Assembly: GCA_903821605.1 (NCBI GenBank) | Contig: CAIJLZ010000004.1 | Coordinates: 124,001-188,000, forward strand | DNA length: 64,000 nucleotides | Reading direction: 5' to 3' | Source of the DNA: an uncultured Sphingomonadales bacterium | GTDB taxonomy: Bacteria; Pseudomonadota; Alphaproteobacteria; Sphingomonadales; Sphingomonadaceae | In this document: one piece after another, positions 45,173 to 53,535 of the stretch | Layout of the letters: the number at the start of each line of letters is the position of its first letter | Position numbering within the stretch: position 1 is the stretch's first letter | Program-made: the position numbers and the translations under genes | The notes under the pieces: model-generated | What the model saw: the letters and a program-made list of their open reading frames with translations, nothing else | Told to the model about the DNA's origin: nothing | Databases searched by the model: none

Positions 45173-46054
45173 TCACTCGGCTGCATCCAGTAGCGGCTCG
45201 CCATAATGCGGGTCGTCTTCGTTGCACAGACGGTTGGTGGTATCCCACAGGCCGTCTGGGATTATCGGCGTAATGTTCAGTTCCTTGCGGATATCCGCGA
45301 TCTGCACATCGATATATTGCCGCCAGTCGACCAGCATGAGCGGATAGGTCCAGTTGCGCCCTTGCTCTGCCCCCCGGAATTCCGCCTCAAGGTTGAGCGC
45401 CATTGCCTCGGGATAATATAGCCCGTCCTTCATGATCGTCTTGGCCTTCAGATAGAAGGCGATGCGGCTGAAGAATGCATTGAGCTCGGGGTGAAAATAG
45501 CGTGCCTTGGCATGCATATTGGCAGTGAGCAGCGCCACTTCACCGCCATGGTTCGGGCCAAAGCCGGTGACCATATGCTCAATGTCGTGGGTCAGTGCAG
45601 TTTGCCGCAGATAGAAGGTAAAATCGTTCACCACCTGGATTTCCTGAAAAAACAGGTCCAGCTGATAGCCCGAATTGGCCATGAAATCGTGGATCGCTGC
45701 GCCCAGCGTACCGGGTTTGCACGCCTTCGTCTCTTCCAGCGTGAAGTTCGACAGGCTCTTCTTTTCCAGCCATTCGCGGAAATGCGGCAAGCGCATCTTT
45801 TCCATCTCGAACAATTCGATCACCCGCGGCATGTCTTCCAGATCGTGCAGAATCTGCGCAACTTCCGGAATAAAGGCGGTGTTGGGCAAGTCCGGCCCGT
45901 TGCGGCGCAGCATTTCCTGCGCGATCAGCGCGCGCAGCGGCGCATTATTGAGATATTTCGACGAACTGATCAGCACCGAGCTTTCGGTTTTGATCGTCTT
46001 GATGTTGCCGTTGAAATAGGCGCGGTCGGCATCGCCAATCTTTGCTTCGCTCAT
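45173..46054 (-). CDS. Coq4-like protein (copy B)
   Basis: A 293-residue relative of copies A and C. The motif is HDIEH at 156-160 with Glu172 after 11 residues (HDIEHMVTGFGPNHGGE). The N-terminus has SSVLISSSKYLN and LRRNGPD, and PGTLGAAIHDFM aligns with the GSLG region. It carries a longer C-terminal tail (RKELNITPIIPDGLWDTTNR) that the others lack. The ATG at 46054 with GAGGG upstream is chosen over a GTG at 46063. It is downstream of the amidohydrolase on the same strand. The sequence is well diverged from copy A, so the copies probably have different jobs. Confidence 0.8.
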   Translation of the reverse strand: MSEAKIGDADRAYFNGNIKTIKTESSVLISSSKYLNNAPLRALIAQEMLRRNGPDLPNTAFIPEVAQILHDLEDMPRVIELFEMEKMRLPHFREWLEKKSLSNFTLEETKACKPGTLGAAIHDFMANSGYQLDLFFQEIQVVNDFTFYLRQTALTHDIEHMVTGFGPNHGGEVALLTANMHAKARYFHPELNAFFSRIAFYLKAKTIMKDGLYYPEAMALNLEAEFRGAEQGRNWTYPLMLVDWRQYIDVQIADIRKELNITPIIPDGLWDTTNRLCNEDDPHYGEPLLDAAE

Positions 46055-46134
46055 TTTCGACACCCTCTTGTCTGTTTATTTTGCAGGAATGATAAAAGGG
46101 GGCGTCCCGAAAGAGCGCCCCGCACGTGGACGGG

Positions 46135-47877
46135 CTATTCGGCGGCTTCGGCAATCGCGGCGGCGTCATTCGCCGGGGAGAGGAATTCGCCGGGCGTCGC
46201 CCCCGTATAGGCACCATTTTCGAACGTCGGGACGCCGTTCACCAATGTCAGGCGGGTCGGCATGGCCTTGCGCGTAAAGCGCCATGTGTTGCCCCCGCGC
46301 CCATCGGGCACATCATGCGCCTTTTCCATTTCGCGGCGCTGGATTTCATCCATGTTGAACACCGCGATATCGGCGCGCTTGCCCACGGCGATCACGCCGC
46401 GATCGTTCAGATTGAAATGGCCAGCCAGCTTGCCGGTCATCACGTGAACCGCCTGTTCCAGCGACAGTTTCTTTTCATCGCGCACATATTGCGTCAACAA
46501 CAGCGCGTTTTCGCCGCCGCCGCATAGCATCTGCAAATGCGCGCCTGCGTCGGAAATATTGCCGACTGTCTTGGGGTCAAGCATCAGCTCCATCGTCAGC
46601 CCTTCGTCCTTGGGGAAGGGGGCCATGTGCACGGTTGAACGCGTGCCGTTCTTCAGGATCCAGTCGGCCATCGCGTCGGACCGGTGCAGGCCCATGCGAT
46701 CGGCATATTCCTTCAAGGTGATGCCCAGCGGGCCAGTGCCGTTCTCGCTATCCAGCAGGAAAAGTTCCTGCGGATTCTTCAGCGGAGAATGGTCCCACGC
46801 CTGCGTGTCCCAGCTTTCGCGAGCACGGGCGCGCCATGCCGGATCGGCCAGCATGGCAGCCTTTTTCGCATGTTCGTCTTCCAGCACGACTTCATGCCAG
46901 ACATAGTCGTTGGACTGCGCGAAGATCAGCGATTTGATCAGGCTCAGCGTTGACGTGGGCGACACATGGGCATAGCCCGGCCACACGTCGACACCGGCGG
47001 CGCGCATCTGGCGCACGCTTTCCTGCATCGCGGGCAGGATGCCCTTCTGGAACTCCAGCGTGGGGATGGCACCGGCGATTTGGCACTTGATCTTGCGGCC
47101 GGCCAGCAATCGGGACAGGCGTTCCAGATTGGCGGGGCCAGTCATGCGCATGAACGTGTCGACGATCACCTGATAGCAACAGCCCGGATATTTATCCATC
47201 ACGTCGAACAGCGCTGAAAACTCGGCATCATTGGCCAGCAACGTCGGCACCGGCCGGTTCTGGCCGTCATGGTCGTGCATGTTGTCCGACAGGCCCAGCG
47301 CGCCAGCGGCTAGCGCATCGTCAAGCAGTTCGGCCATCTTGGCGATTTCTTCCGGGGTTGCCTCGCGGTCCCATGCTTCCACGCCCATCGCGGCAAGGCG
47401 GATGGCGATATGGCCAACATAAGCGGCATAGTTTAGCGGCACCCGCACATTGCGCTCAGTGGAGGCGCGATATTCCGACCATTTGTTCCAGTCCCACGGC
47501 AGGTTCGTCATGAACGGGCCTTCGGGAATGTCTTCGAAGAATGAAAAAATGCCGATCATTTCGCGCTGGGCGGGCATGTATTTGTGCAGCGGCGCGGGTG
47601 AAAATCCGCAGTTGCCCATAATCATCGTGGTCGCGCCATAGCCTGGCAGCGGATCGAGATCTGGCTGCCACCACATCGTGCCGTCATAGTGCGTGTGGCT
47701 TTCGATGAAACCGGGGGTCACTTGGCAACCGGTGGCATCGAACACGCGCTCGCCCTGTGGGGCGAGGTTGGCACCCACTTCGGTGATGATGCCGTCTCGC
47801 ACGCGCACGTCGGCCTTGAACGCCGGACCGCCCGTGCCGTCCACAACGGTGCCGTTGCTGATCAGAATATCTTTCAT
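46135..47877 (-). CDS. Amidohydrolase, N-acyl-D-amino-acid deacylase family
   Basis: A 580-residue TIM-barrel metallohydrolase. The start MKDILISNGTVVDGTGGPAF is typical; HTHYD (61-65) supplies metal-binding His; NCGFSPAPL and the late ISDAGAHLQM with its Asp fit the D-aminoacylase branch. A C-terminal beta-sandwich segment (ADIAVFNMDEI) follows. D-aminoacylases hydrolyse N-acyl-D-amino acids, but many members act on other amides or cyclic substrates. In this cluster it might cleave a conjugate or a ring lactam/lactone product; that is a guess. It lies upstream of copy B of the Coq4-like genes and is divergent from the XRE-type regulator. Confidence 0.85.
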   Translation of the reverse strand: MKDILISNGTVVDGTGGPAFKADVRVRDGIITEVGANLAPQGERVFDATGCQVTPGFIESHTHYDGTMWWQPDLDPLPGYGATTMIMGNCGFSPAPLHKYMPAQREMIGIFSFFEDIPEGPFMTNLPWDWNKWSEYRASTERNVRVPLNYAAYVGHIAIRLAAMGVEAWDREATPEEIAKMAELLDDALAAGALGLSDNMHDHDGQNRPVPTLLANDAEFSALFDVMDKYPGCCYQVIVDTFMRMTGPANLERLSRLLAGRKIKCQIAGAIPTLEFQKGILPAMQESVRQMRAAGVDVWPGYAHVSPTSTLSLIKSLIFAQSNDYVWHEVVLEDEHAKKAAMLADPAWRARARESWDTQAWDHSPLKNPQELFLLDSENGTGPLGITLKEYADRMGLHRSDAMADWILKNGTRSTVHMAPFPKDEGLTMELMLDPKTVGNISDAGAHLQMLCGGGENALLLTQYVRDEKKLSLEQAVHVMTGKLAGHFNLNDRGVIAVGKRADIAVFNMDEIQRREMEKAHDVPDGRGGNTWRFTRKAMPTRLTLVNGVPTFENGAYTGATPGEFLSPANDAAAIAEAAE

Positions 47878-48053
47878 GCTATCATTCTCCCAATTTGTTT
47901 TTTTCTAAGCGTTGCGGCGGTTTTGGTTCGCAGAATGCTGCGCTCACCGACTATTCCCGCACCGATGCGCTGCCTGCAACATATGCCCGGACCGGATTTG
48001 CCCGAAGATTCCGCTTGCCAGTCGGGTCATTTGACGATCTCTTTCGGATCACG

Positions 48054-48806
48054 ATGCGACACGATTCGACAAGTGCGGCCATGATGGGGGCCTTGCGGCG
48101 CCACTTGCGGCACGCAGGGTGGACTGCCGTGCGCCTTGCTGCCGAACTCGGGGTGAGCGAGGCGACCGCCAAGCGCTGGCTGGCGGGCAAGGGGTTGACG
48201 CTCGACCGGCTTGACCGGCTTGCGCTGTTGGCGGGCCTGACCATTGCCGACCTCGCGCGTGAAGCAGAAGATATCCCGCAAGGGCTGGCGCGCGAACTGA
48301 CGCTGGCCCAGGAGCGCGTGCTATCAGCGGACATCTTCCTGTCGTTTTTGTTCATGGCGATCCTTGCCAAGATTCAGCCGGAAGAGATCATGGCCGATTT
48401 CTCATTGCCATCGCGTGCGATGGAAACTGCGCTGCTCAAGCTGGAACGGCTCGCGCTGATTGATCGCCTGCGCAATGGCCGCGTGCGTGCGCTGGTGGAT
48501 CGCACGCTGGTATTTCGCAAGGCACCGCTGCGCTCGCTATTCGAACGCCACATGAAACAGATCTATTTCGATCTCGATTATGCGGCGCCTGACACCAATT
48601 ATGCGTCTGAAATGGTCAAGCTGTCCGATGTCGGTGCAGCGCAACTGGCCGAACTGATCGAAAAGCTTCGCGGCGAAGTGCAGGCACTGTCTGACCGTGA
48701 TCGCGAAACTGCTGTGCTGCCGCGCAAATGGTATGGCATGTTAGGCGTCATGCGTGAACTCGATCTCAGCTCGGTACGCGATGCAGGGTGGAACATTTCG
48801 CCATAA
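48054..48806 (+). CDS. XRE-type HTH transcriptional regulator
   Basis: A 250-residue protein with an N-terminal Cro/CI-type HTH (about residues 10-65: LRRHLRHAGWTAVRLAAELG, SEATAKRWLAG, LDRLALLAGLTIADL). The remaining 180 residues have no known domain; they contain a winged-helix-like SLPSRAMETALLKLERLALI and may be a ligand or oligomerisation module. The ATG at 48054 is selected because the HTH then starts near the N-terminus; the open frame runs further upstream to 47895. It is divergent from the amidohydrolase and probably regulates it or the downstream hydrolase. Confidence 0.78.
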   Translation: MRHDSTSAAMMGALRRHLRHAGWTAVRLAAELGVSEATAKRWLAGKGLTLDRLDRLALLAGLTIADLAREAEDIPQGLARELTLAQERVLSADIFLSFLFMAILAKIQPEEIMADFSLPSRAMETALLKLERLALIDRLRNGRVRALVDRTLVFRKAPLRSLFERHMKQIYFDLDYAAPDTNYASEMVKLSDVGAAQLAELIEKLRGEVQALSDRDRETAVLPRKWYGMLGVMRELDLSSVRDAGWNISP

Positions 48807-48893
48807 CCCGAACGGGGTATTTGCGGCGCAGCGCGGCCGCTAACATTATGCACCCAGAACACTGAAAAACATCATCATCGGAGAGAAGCCAGC

Positions 48894-49826
48894 ATGTCCC
48901 TCAACCCTGCCTTGCAACCCATTCTTGAAGCCATGGCCCCGCTGGCCGGGCTCGATTGGGAAAATACGCCGCCTGCCGCTTTGCGGGCGATGATGGATAA
49001 TCCGATGGCCGGGGGCGAACCGCTGGCGATGGACCGCGTGGAAGACCTGATGTTGCAGCTTGCCGGCCGCAGTATTCCGGCTCGGCTCTATGTCCCGGTA
49101 GGCGGCGGCGCGCATTCGCCGTTGACGCTGTTTTTCCACGGCGGCGGCTGGGTGATCGGCACGCTTGAAACGCACGATGCCACCTGCCGCGAACTGGCCG
49201 TCGCCAGCGGTTCGGCGGTGTTGTCGATCGGTTATCGCCTCGCACCCGAAGCGGTCTATCCCGCGCCGCTCGATGATTGCTATGATGCACTGCGCTGGGC
49301 GTCGGCCAATGGCGCGGCCCTTGGTGTCGATACCACGCGGCTGGCCGTTGCGGGGGACAGTGCGGGCGGCAATCTAGCGGCAGCCGTTGCGATCAAGGTC
49401 CGCGATGCGGGCGGACCGGCCTTGCGCCACCAGTTGTTGATCTATCCGGTGACCGATGCCGATTTCGCCAATGCCTCTTATGCAGCCAATGGCGGTGGCG
49501 CCTATTTCCTCAGCACGTCGGCGATGCGGGCGTTCTGGAAGCATTATTTAGGCGATACCCCGGTGGATGCGGCCCCGCTCGCCGCCGTGCTGCGCACGCC
49601 TGACCTTGCCGGCCTTGCCCCGGCCACGGTGATCACCGCAGAATTCGATCCCTTGCGCGATGAGGGCAATGCGTATGCCGCGCGGCTGGCCGATGCGGGC
49701 GTGCCGCTCGATCATGCGCAGGCATCCGGCATGATCCACGGCTTTTTCAGCATGACGGCGGCGGTGCCCGATGCAAAGCCATGGGTGGATCGTGCCGCTC
49801 GCAACCTTGCCGCGGCATTGGCCTGA
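48894..49826 (+). CDS. Alpha/beta hydrolase, hormone-sensitive-lipase family
   Basis: A 310-residue carboxylesterase of the HSL family (bacterial family IV). It has the oxyanion motif HGGGWVIG, the nucleophile in GDSAGGNLAAA, the acidic residue in TAEFDPLRDEG and the His in GMIHGFFSM. It hydrolyses short- to mid-chain esters. In this setting it may release acetyl or other ester groups from steroid-like substrates, or open a lactone. It follows the XRE-type regulator by 87 bases on the same strand. Confidence 0.9.
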   Translation: MSLNPALQPILEAMAPLAGLDWENTPPAALRAMMDNPMAGGEPLAMDRVEDLMLQLAGRSIPARLYVPVGGGAHSPLTLFFHGGGWVIGTLETHDATCRELAVASGSAVLSIGYRLAPEAVYPAPLDDCYDALRWASANGAALGVDTTRLAVAGDSAGGNLAAAVAIKVRDAGGPALRHQLLIYPVTDADFANASYAANGGGAYFLSTSAMRAFWKHYLGDTPVDAAPLAAVLRTPDLAGLAPATVITAEFDPLRDEGNAYAARLADAGVPLDHAQASGMIHGFFSMTAAVPDAKPWVDRAARNLAAALA

Positions 49827-49991
49827 CCGATCAAAATTGCTGCGCGAGCGGGCAAAGCATTGGCCGTTCGCGCAGTATATTTCCTTTTTTATACGCATTT
49901 CGCACTCAATGCTTGCCGTTTGGCCACGAATGCGGTTCACTCTCTCCCATAAATCACAGTCGTCAAATTCGACGGGAGAGGAAACATCACC

Positions 49992-50498
49992 ATGGCCAAC
50001 CATGACAGCACGACCGATCACGCGCACGCCGCCGTTCCTTTAAGCCCCGCTAAGGGCCTATTGGTGTTGGGCATCGTGGTTGTTGCAGTCGCCGCCTTCA
50101 TCGGCATCAGCAGCGCGCTCAGCCTGCCATCCGTCTATGGCGGCTTTCTGTTTGTATTCTATTTCACCGGCCTGTGCCACGCAGCGCCGGACAAGTTCGC
50201 GCCGGCAGTGGCGGGCGCGTTCGCCGGGCTGGCAACAGCCTTTCTGCTGATGTATTTGCCCGTTGCGATGGGCAACTTGGGCATGGCACTGGCGCTTGGT
50301 CTCGTCCTTGCAGCAATCTACGCCTTGATCATGGGCTGGGTACCGTTGTTGGTGAACAATGCGACGATGTTGTTCTTGACCATCGGCACCATCCCCGCCT
50401 TGCAACAGATGGCGACTATCGCTGAAATGGCGCTTTCGGTCCTGCTCGCGGCTGTGCTGATCGGCGCAGGGCTCATGGTGCAAAAGATGCGCGCTTAA
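49992..50498 (+). CDS. Integral membrane protein of unknown function
   Basis: A 168-residue protein with five predicted membrane segments: KGLLVLGIVVVAVAAFIGI, VYGGFLFVFYFTGLC, AVAGAFAGLATAFLLMYLPV, LGMALALGLVLAAIYALIM and MALSVLLAAVLIGAGLMV. The N-terminus is His/Asp-rich and polar (HDSTTDHAHAAVP). I recognise no family with certainty; the size is compatible with small uptake or accessory membrane proteins such as DUF1097. A ribosome-binding site GGGAGAGG precedes the ATG. Its end overlaps by four bases the stop of the converging epimerase-decarboxylase fusion. Confidence 0.7.
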   Translation: MANHDSTTDHAHAAVPLSPAKGLLVLGIVVVAVAAFIGISSALSLPSVYGGFLFVFYFTGLCHAAPDKFAPAVAGAFAGLATAFLLMYLPVAMGNLGMALALGLVLAAIYALIMGWVPLLVNNATMLFLTIGTIPALQQMATIAEMALSVLLAAVLIGAGLMVQKMRA

Positions 50499-51949
50499 AG
50501 CCGCACCACCAACGGATCGATCCCCCAGGGCGCAAGGCGACTGCCATCGGCAGGCCGTGCGCCCACCGGCAGCGCCTCGCCACCATCGAACACCGCGCCC
50601 ATCCGGCCAAAGCCGGTGAAGAACGCGGTTTGGATCGCGAGTTCGCGGATTTCGCCCGCGCTGAAATGGCTGCGCAACTCATCAAGCAGGGCCGCATCGA
50701 TTGCCAAGTGGTTGGTGGCAAAGCGGTCGGCATAGCGGACCGCCACCCGCTCGGCGGCGGACATGTCCGAAGGGGCCTCTGGGCGTTCGAGCGCGCAGAC
50801 CAGCCCTTCGTCTAGCCCGTCATCCACCGCATCGCCATAGCGGATCGACATGCACGGACGGCACTGGTTGTGAAATGCTACGCGCAGCCGCACCAGTTCC
50901 ACCAGCCGGGGTGGCAAGGTGCGGTGCGCGCGCAGCGTGGCGTCCAGCGCCATCATCGCGGCATCGAGTTCGGGACGGGGGTTCCGGTCTGGCGTGTTGG
51001 TCTCTGGCATGGCTCTGTTCTTCTCTACCCCCATTATGTCCCGCTCCATTCGGCCGAATTGGGCGACGACTTCCTCTACCGCGGCCTTCACATCGTGGCG
51101 GCGATAGCCGAGCAGCGCGGTTTCGGCAGCATCCGGCTCATAGCGGATGAAGTTGTTGCGGCCCTGCGGAATCGCCACATCGGGCAATAATGGCAGTTCC
51201 TCATCGCGCGTTTCGACCTTGGCCGGATTGCCCACTGCGTCGAAAAACAGTTGGAAATACTGGGCGAAGGACAGGTTCTCGTCCCCCACCAGATAGGCCT
51301 TGCCCGGTTCACCCCGCTCCAGCGCGCCCTCGATCGCTTCGGACAGCGAGCGGAACGACATGAAGTTGGTTCCCCCCGGCGGCGCATAGGGCGGGATCGG
51401 GATCAGCCCCTTGGCCCATTGGGTATAGGGGTCGAAAATCGCGCTCGGCAGCCCCGGCACAGTCCCCACCATGAACGGCGCATTCACGCTGATCACGTCG
51501 AAACCAGGACACCCTTCGGCGCGTGCGCCCTCGCACGCGGCTTGGCGTGACCGGATATAGCTGTTGCCCGCCAGCAATTCCGGCGCGGCTTGGAAATAGA
51601 AACTGCCCAGTTGGATCGCACGCTTCACACCCGCATCGCGCGCGGTGGCGAAGAAGGCAGGCAGGGCTTCATGGTTGGCCTTGATCAGATAGGCATCGAA
51701 ATCCGCGTCTTGCGGGACGTGGCGCGGATCATTGCCCGCAGCAAACACCACCCAGTCGAACCCGGCGAGCCGATCTGCGGTATAGTCGCCCGCCACATAA
51801 TCCCCCTGCAGGAACGGCATCGCTGCCATCGGCGTATCGGGATGGGCCGGCTTGCGCCCGCCGATGGTGACGTCATGGCCCTGAGCGGCAAGGTGGATGG
51901 CGGCATGGCCGCCCAGCGCGCCAGTTCCGCCCGCTACAAAGATCTTCAT
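50495..51949 (-). CDS. NAD(P)-binding epimerase-like domain fused to a carboxymuconolactone decarboxylase-like domain
   Basis: A 484-residue two-domain protein. Residues 1-300 form an extended-SDR/NmrA-like Rossmann domain (MKIFVAGGTGALGGHAA, then LGSFYFQAAP). Residues 315-484 form an AhpD/carboxymuconolactone decarboxylase-like domain with Cys363/Cys366 in QCRPCMSIRYGD. An internal Met at residue 314 (ATG at 51010) marks the natural boundary, so the protein may be a fusion of two genes, or a translation restart may give the second domain alone. The CxxC pair suggests thiol peroxidase or redox activity rather than decarboxylation. It closes the SDR/SnoaL minus-strand operon. Confidence 0.82.
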   Translation of the reverse strand: MKIFVAGGTGALGGHAAIHLAAQGHDVTIGGRKPAHPDTPMAAMPFLQGDYVAGDYTADRLAGFDWVVFAAGNDPRHVPQDADFDAYLIKANHEALPAFFATARDAGVKRAIQLGSFYFQAAPELLAGNSYIRSRQAACEGARAEGCPGFDVISVNAPFMVGTVPGLPSAIFDPYTQWAKGLIPIPPYAPPGGTNFMSFRSLSEAIEGALERGEPGKAYLVGDENLSFAQYFQLFFDAVGNPAKVETRDEELPLLPDVAIPQGRNNFIRYEPDAAETALLGYRRHDVKAAVEEVVAQFGRMERDIMGVEKNRAMPETNTPDRNPRPELDAAMMALDATLRAHRTLPPRLVELVRLRVAFHNQCRPCMSIRYGDAVDDGLDEGLVCALERPEAPSDMSAAERVAVRYADRFATNHLAIDAALLDELRSHFSAGEIRELAIQTAFFTGFGRMGAVFDGGEALPVGARPADGSRLAPWGIDPLVVRL

Positions 51950-51963
51950 GGGGTGTGCATCCT

Positions 51964-52134
51964 TCAATGTTGGTCGATGAGTTTGACCGCTCGCGCGGTG
52001 GCAAGGGTTTCGGTGCCGAAGATCGCGTCGACCATCGGCGTCCGGTCAGGGTTGCGGCGCAGTGCTGTACCGCCATCCCCGGCAATGCTTTGGCCGGTGA
52101 TGGCCAATATCTTGTCGCAAAATGGCCCGCTCAT
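51964..52134 (-). pseudogene. C-terminal fragment of a short-chain dehydrogenase
   Basis: A 56-residue frame whose start overlaps the stop of the SnoaL gene (ATGA). Residues FCDKILAITGQSIAGDGG match the last beta-strand region of SDR enzymes (compare FITGVPLLIDGG in the SDR at 35111), but the cofactor site and the Tyr-Lys active site are missing, and no upstream piece is present in any frame. It looks like the remnant of an SDR left by deletion. It could still be translated through coupling to the preceding gene. Confidence 0.5.
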
Positions 52135-52559
52135 GCTGGGGCGACCGGCTTCAGCGGGCGCAGTTCCTCCCAGTCGACGATCAGTTCGCGCCGGGTAAAG
52201 CGCCAGTCGTCGCCATCGCGCTGCCATTCGTCCTGATAACGGATCGCCCAGCAGAGCAGCATGTCGCCACCGGGCTGCGCCACCACATGTTCCGCCGTGC
52301 CATAAGTTTCGCCGCGTGCGCTCATGCCGTCGATCTCCACCGTCTGATTGTGGATCAGGTGGCGGGTCGCTTTGAACATTTGGCCCAGCAAGTCGATTGA
52401 ACCGAGGTTGGCCTCACGCCCGCTGACCGAAAAGCCGGGGCCGCTGATCGTCACGTCTTCGGCCAGCACGGTCCGCCAATCGTCCTTGCTGCGTCGGTCC
52501 GCGCCGCGCGCATAGATTTCGGCGGTGCGCCGCAGCGCCAGAATGTCGCTTGGCTTCAT
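52131..52559 (-). CDS. SnoaL/NTF2-like protein with BaiE-like Tyr-Asp-His pattern (A)
   Basis: A 142-residue cone-shaped alpha+beta (NTF2) fold protein. Tyr16 and Asp21 (IYARGADRRS) and His67 (ATRHLIHNQ) match in spacing the Tyr30-Asp35-His83 catalytic set of the bile-acid 7-alpha-dehydratase BaiE. Start ATG 52559 overlaps the stop of the SDR upstream (ATGA). The enzyme would eliminate or isomerise around a hydroxyl next to a conjugated ketone. The role is an inference; many SnoaL-like proteins have other activities or none. The gene continues into the SDR fragment. Confidence 0.75.
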   Translation of the reverse strand: MKPSDILALRRTAEIYARGADRRSKDDWRTVLAEDVTISGPGFSVSGREANLGSIDLLGQMFKATRHLIHNQTVEIDGMSARGETYGTAEHVVAQPGGDMLLCWAIRYQDEWQRDGDDWRFTRRELIVDWEELRPLKPVAPA

Positions 52560-53422
52560 GCGGCCGCTCCGGGAATTTTGAGGCCATTGCCGGTAATCAT
52601 CGGGACCACGGTCCATTCGCCCGTGGGCGTCTGCATCCAGCCCGACGCGGCCAGCGCGCCGCCATCGACATGGATCACCGTGCCCGTCACCCATTCGGCC
52701 AGCGAACTGGCGAGATAGAGCGCCGCACCAGCACAATCCGAGGGTCTGCCAAAACGGCCGAGCGGAATCCATTTGTCCATATGTGTGCGGTTTTCGGGCG
52801 GGATCATCACGTCCAACGCCACTTGCGGGGTGTCGGTGGTTTCGGGCGCTATATCGTTCACGCGGATGCCCTCGGGCGCCAATTCCAGTGCCAAGCTCTT
52901 GGTAAAGCCCGCAACCCCCGCCTTTCCGGCCGCATAGACCGTGCAATAGGGAATGCCGCGATGCGCCTCGATCGACGTGACGTTGATGATGCTCGATCCC
53001 GGTGCCGCGGCGCGCAGCAGCGGCAGCATCGCCCGCGTCATGCGCAGCATCTGGCCAAGATTGACGTTGAGGATCTCATCGATCTGGTCTTCGTCCAGCA
53101 TGGCAAAGGGCAGGGCGTGAACGAAGTGACCGACATTGTTGACCAGTACGTCCAGTCGCCCGCTCTCCGCCGCAATGTGCTTGGCCAGCAGGGCAGGGGT
53201 GCCCCGGTCCAGCACATCGCACACGACCACGCGCGCGGTGGGCAGTGCTGCAGCGACATCAGCGGCACGCTGCGGATCGATTTCGGCAATCACGACGCTG
53301 GCCCCGGCGGCAACGAACGCTTCGGCAATGCCGCGCCCGATGCCCACCCCGCCACCGGTGACGAGTACCGTGCGCCCGGTAAAATCGAGCGCAGCCGCGG
53401 GTGATGCGGTGTTGTTGGTCAT
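52556..53422 (-). CDS. Short-chain dehydrogenase/reductase
   Basis: A 288-residue SDR: TGGGVGIGRG, VIAEID (acidic, NAD(H) type), NNVG, Ser in VTSIEAHRG, and YAAGK, with WVTGTVIHVDGG near the end. A 30-residue C-terminal extension (SGWMQTPTGEWTVVPM) is present, as in some SDRs with extended substrate lids. It heads the minus-strand operon SDR-SnoaL-fragment-fusion and is divergent from the SnoaL gene at 53536. Between them lie two inverted copies of an 11-base motif. Confidence 0.87.
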   Translation of the reverse strand: MTNNTASPAAALDFTGRTVLVTGGGVGIGRGIAEAFVAAGASVVIAEIDPQRAADVAAALPTARVVVCDVLDRGTPALLAKHIAAESGRLDVLVNNVGHFVHALPFAMLDEDQIDEILNVNLGQMLRMTRAMLPLLRAAAPGSSIINVTSIEAHRGIPYCTVYAAGKAGVAGFTKSLALELAPEGIRVNDIAPETTDTPQVALDVMIPPENRTHMDKWIPLGRFGRPSDCAGAALYLASSLAEWVTGTVIHVDGGALAASGWMQTPTGEWTVVPMITGNGLKIPGAAA

Positions 53423-53446
53423 GGGAGACTCTCCGGATCATTGTGT

Positions 53447-53516
53447 TTTATTTCAACGCAACTGATCGCCAATCTTGGAAAATGTCAATTCCATGCGTAG
53501 TGTAAGTTGAGATAAA
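53447..53516. promoter_or_regulatory. Inverted pair of 11-bp motifs in a divergent promoter
   Basis: TTTATTTCAAC (53447-53457, plus) and TTTATCTCAAC (53506-53516, read on minus) face each other with one mismatch and 48 bases between, inside the 113-base gap between divergent genes at 53422 and 53536. Two half-sites in this geometry suit a regulator that controls both promoters. Confidence 0.4.
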
Positions 53517-53535
53517 TTGCGCAAAAAGGTTGCCG

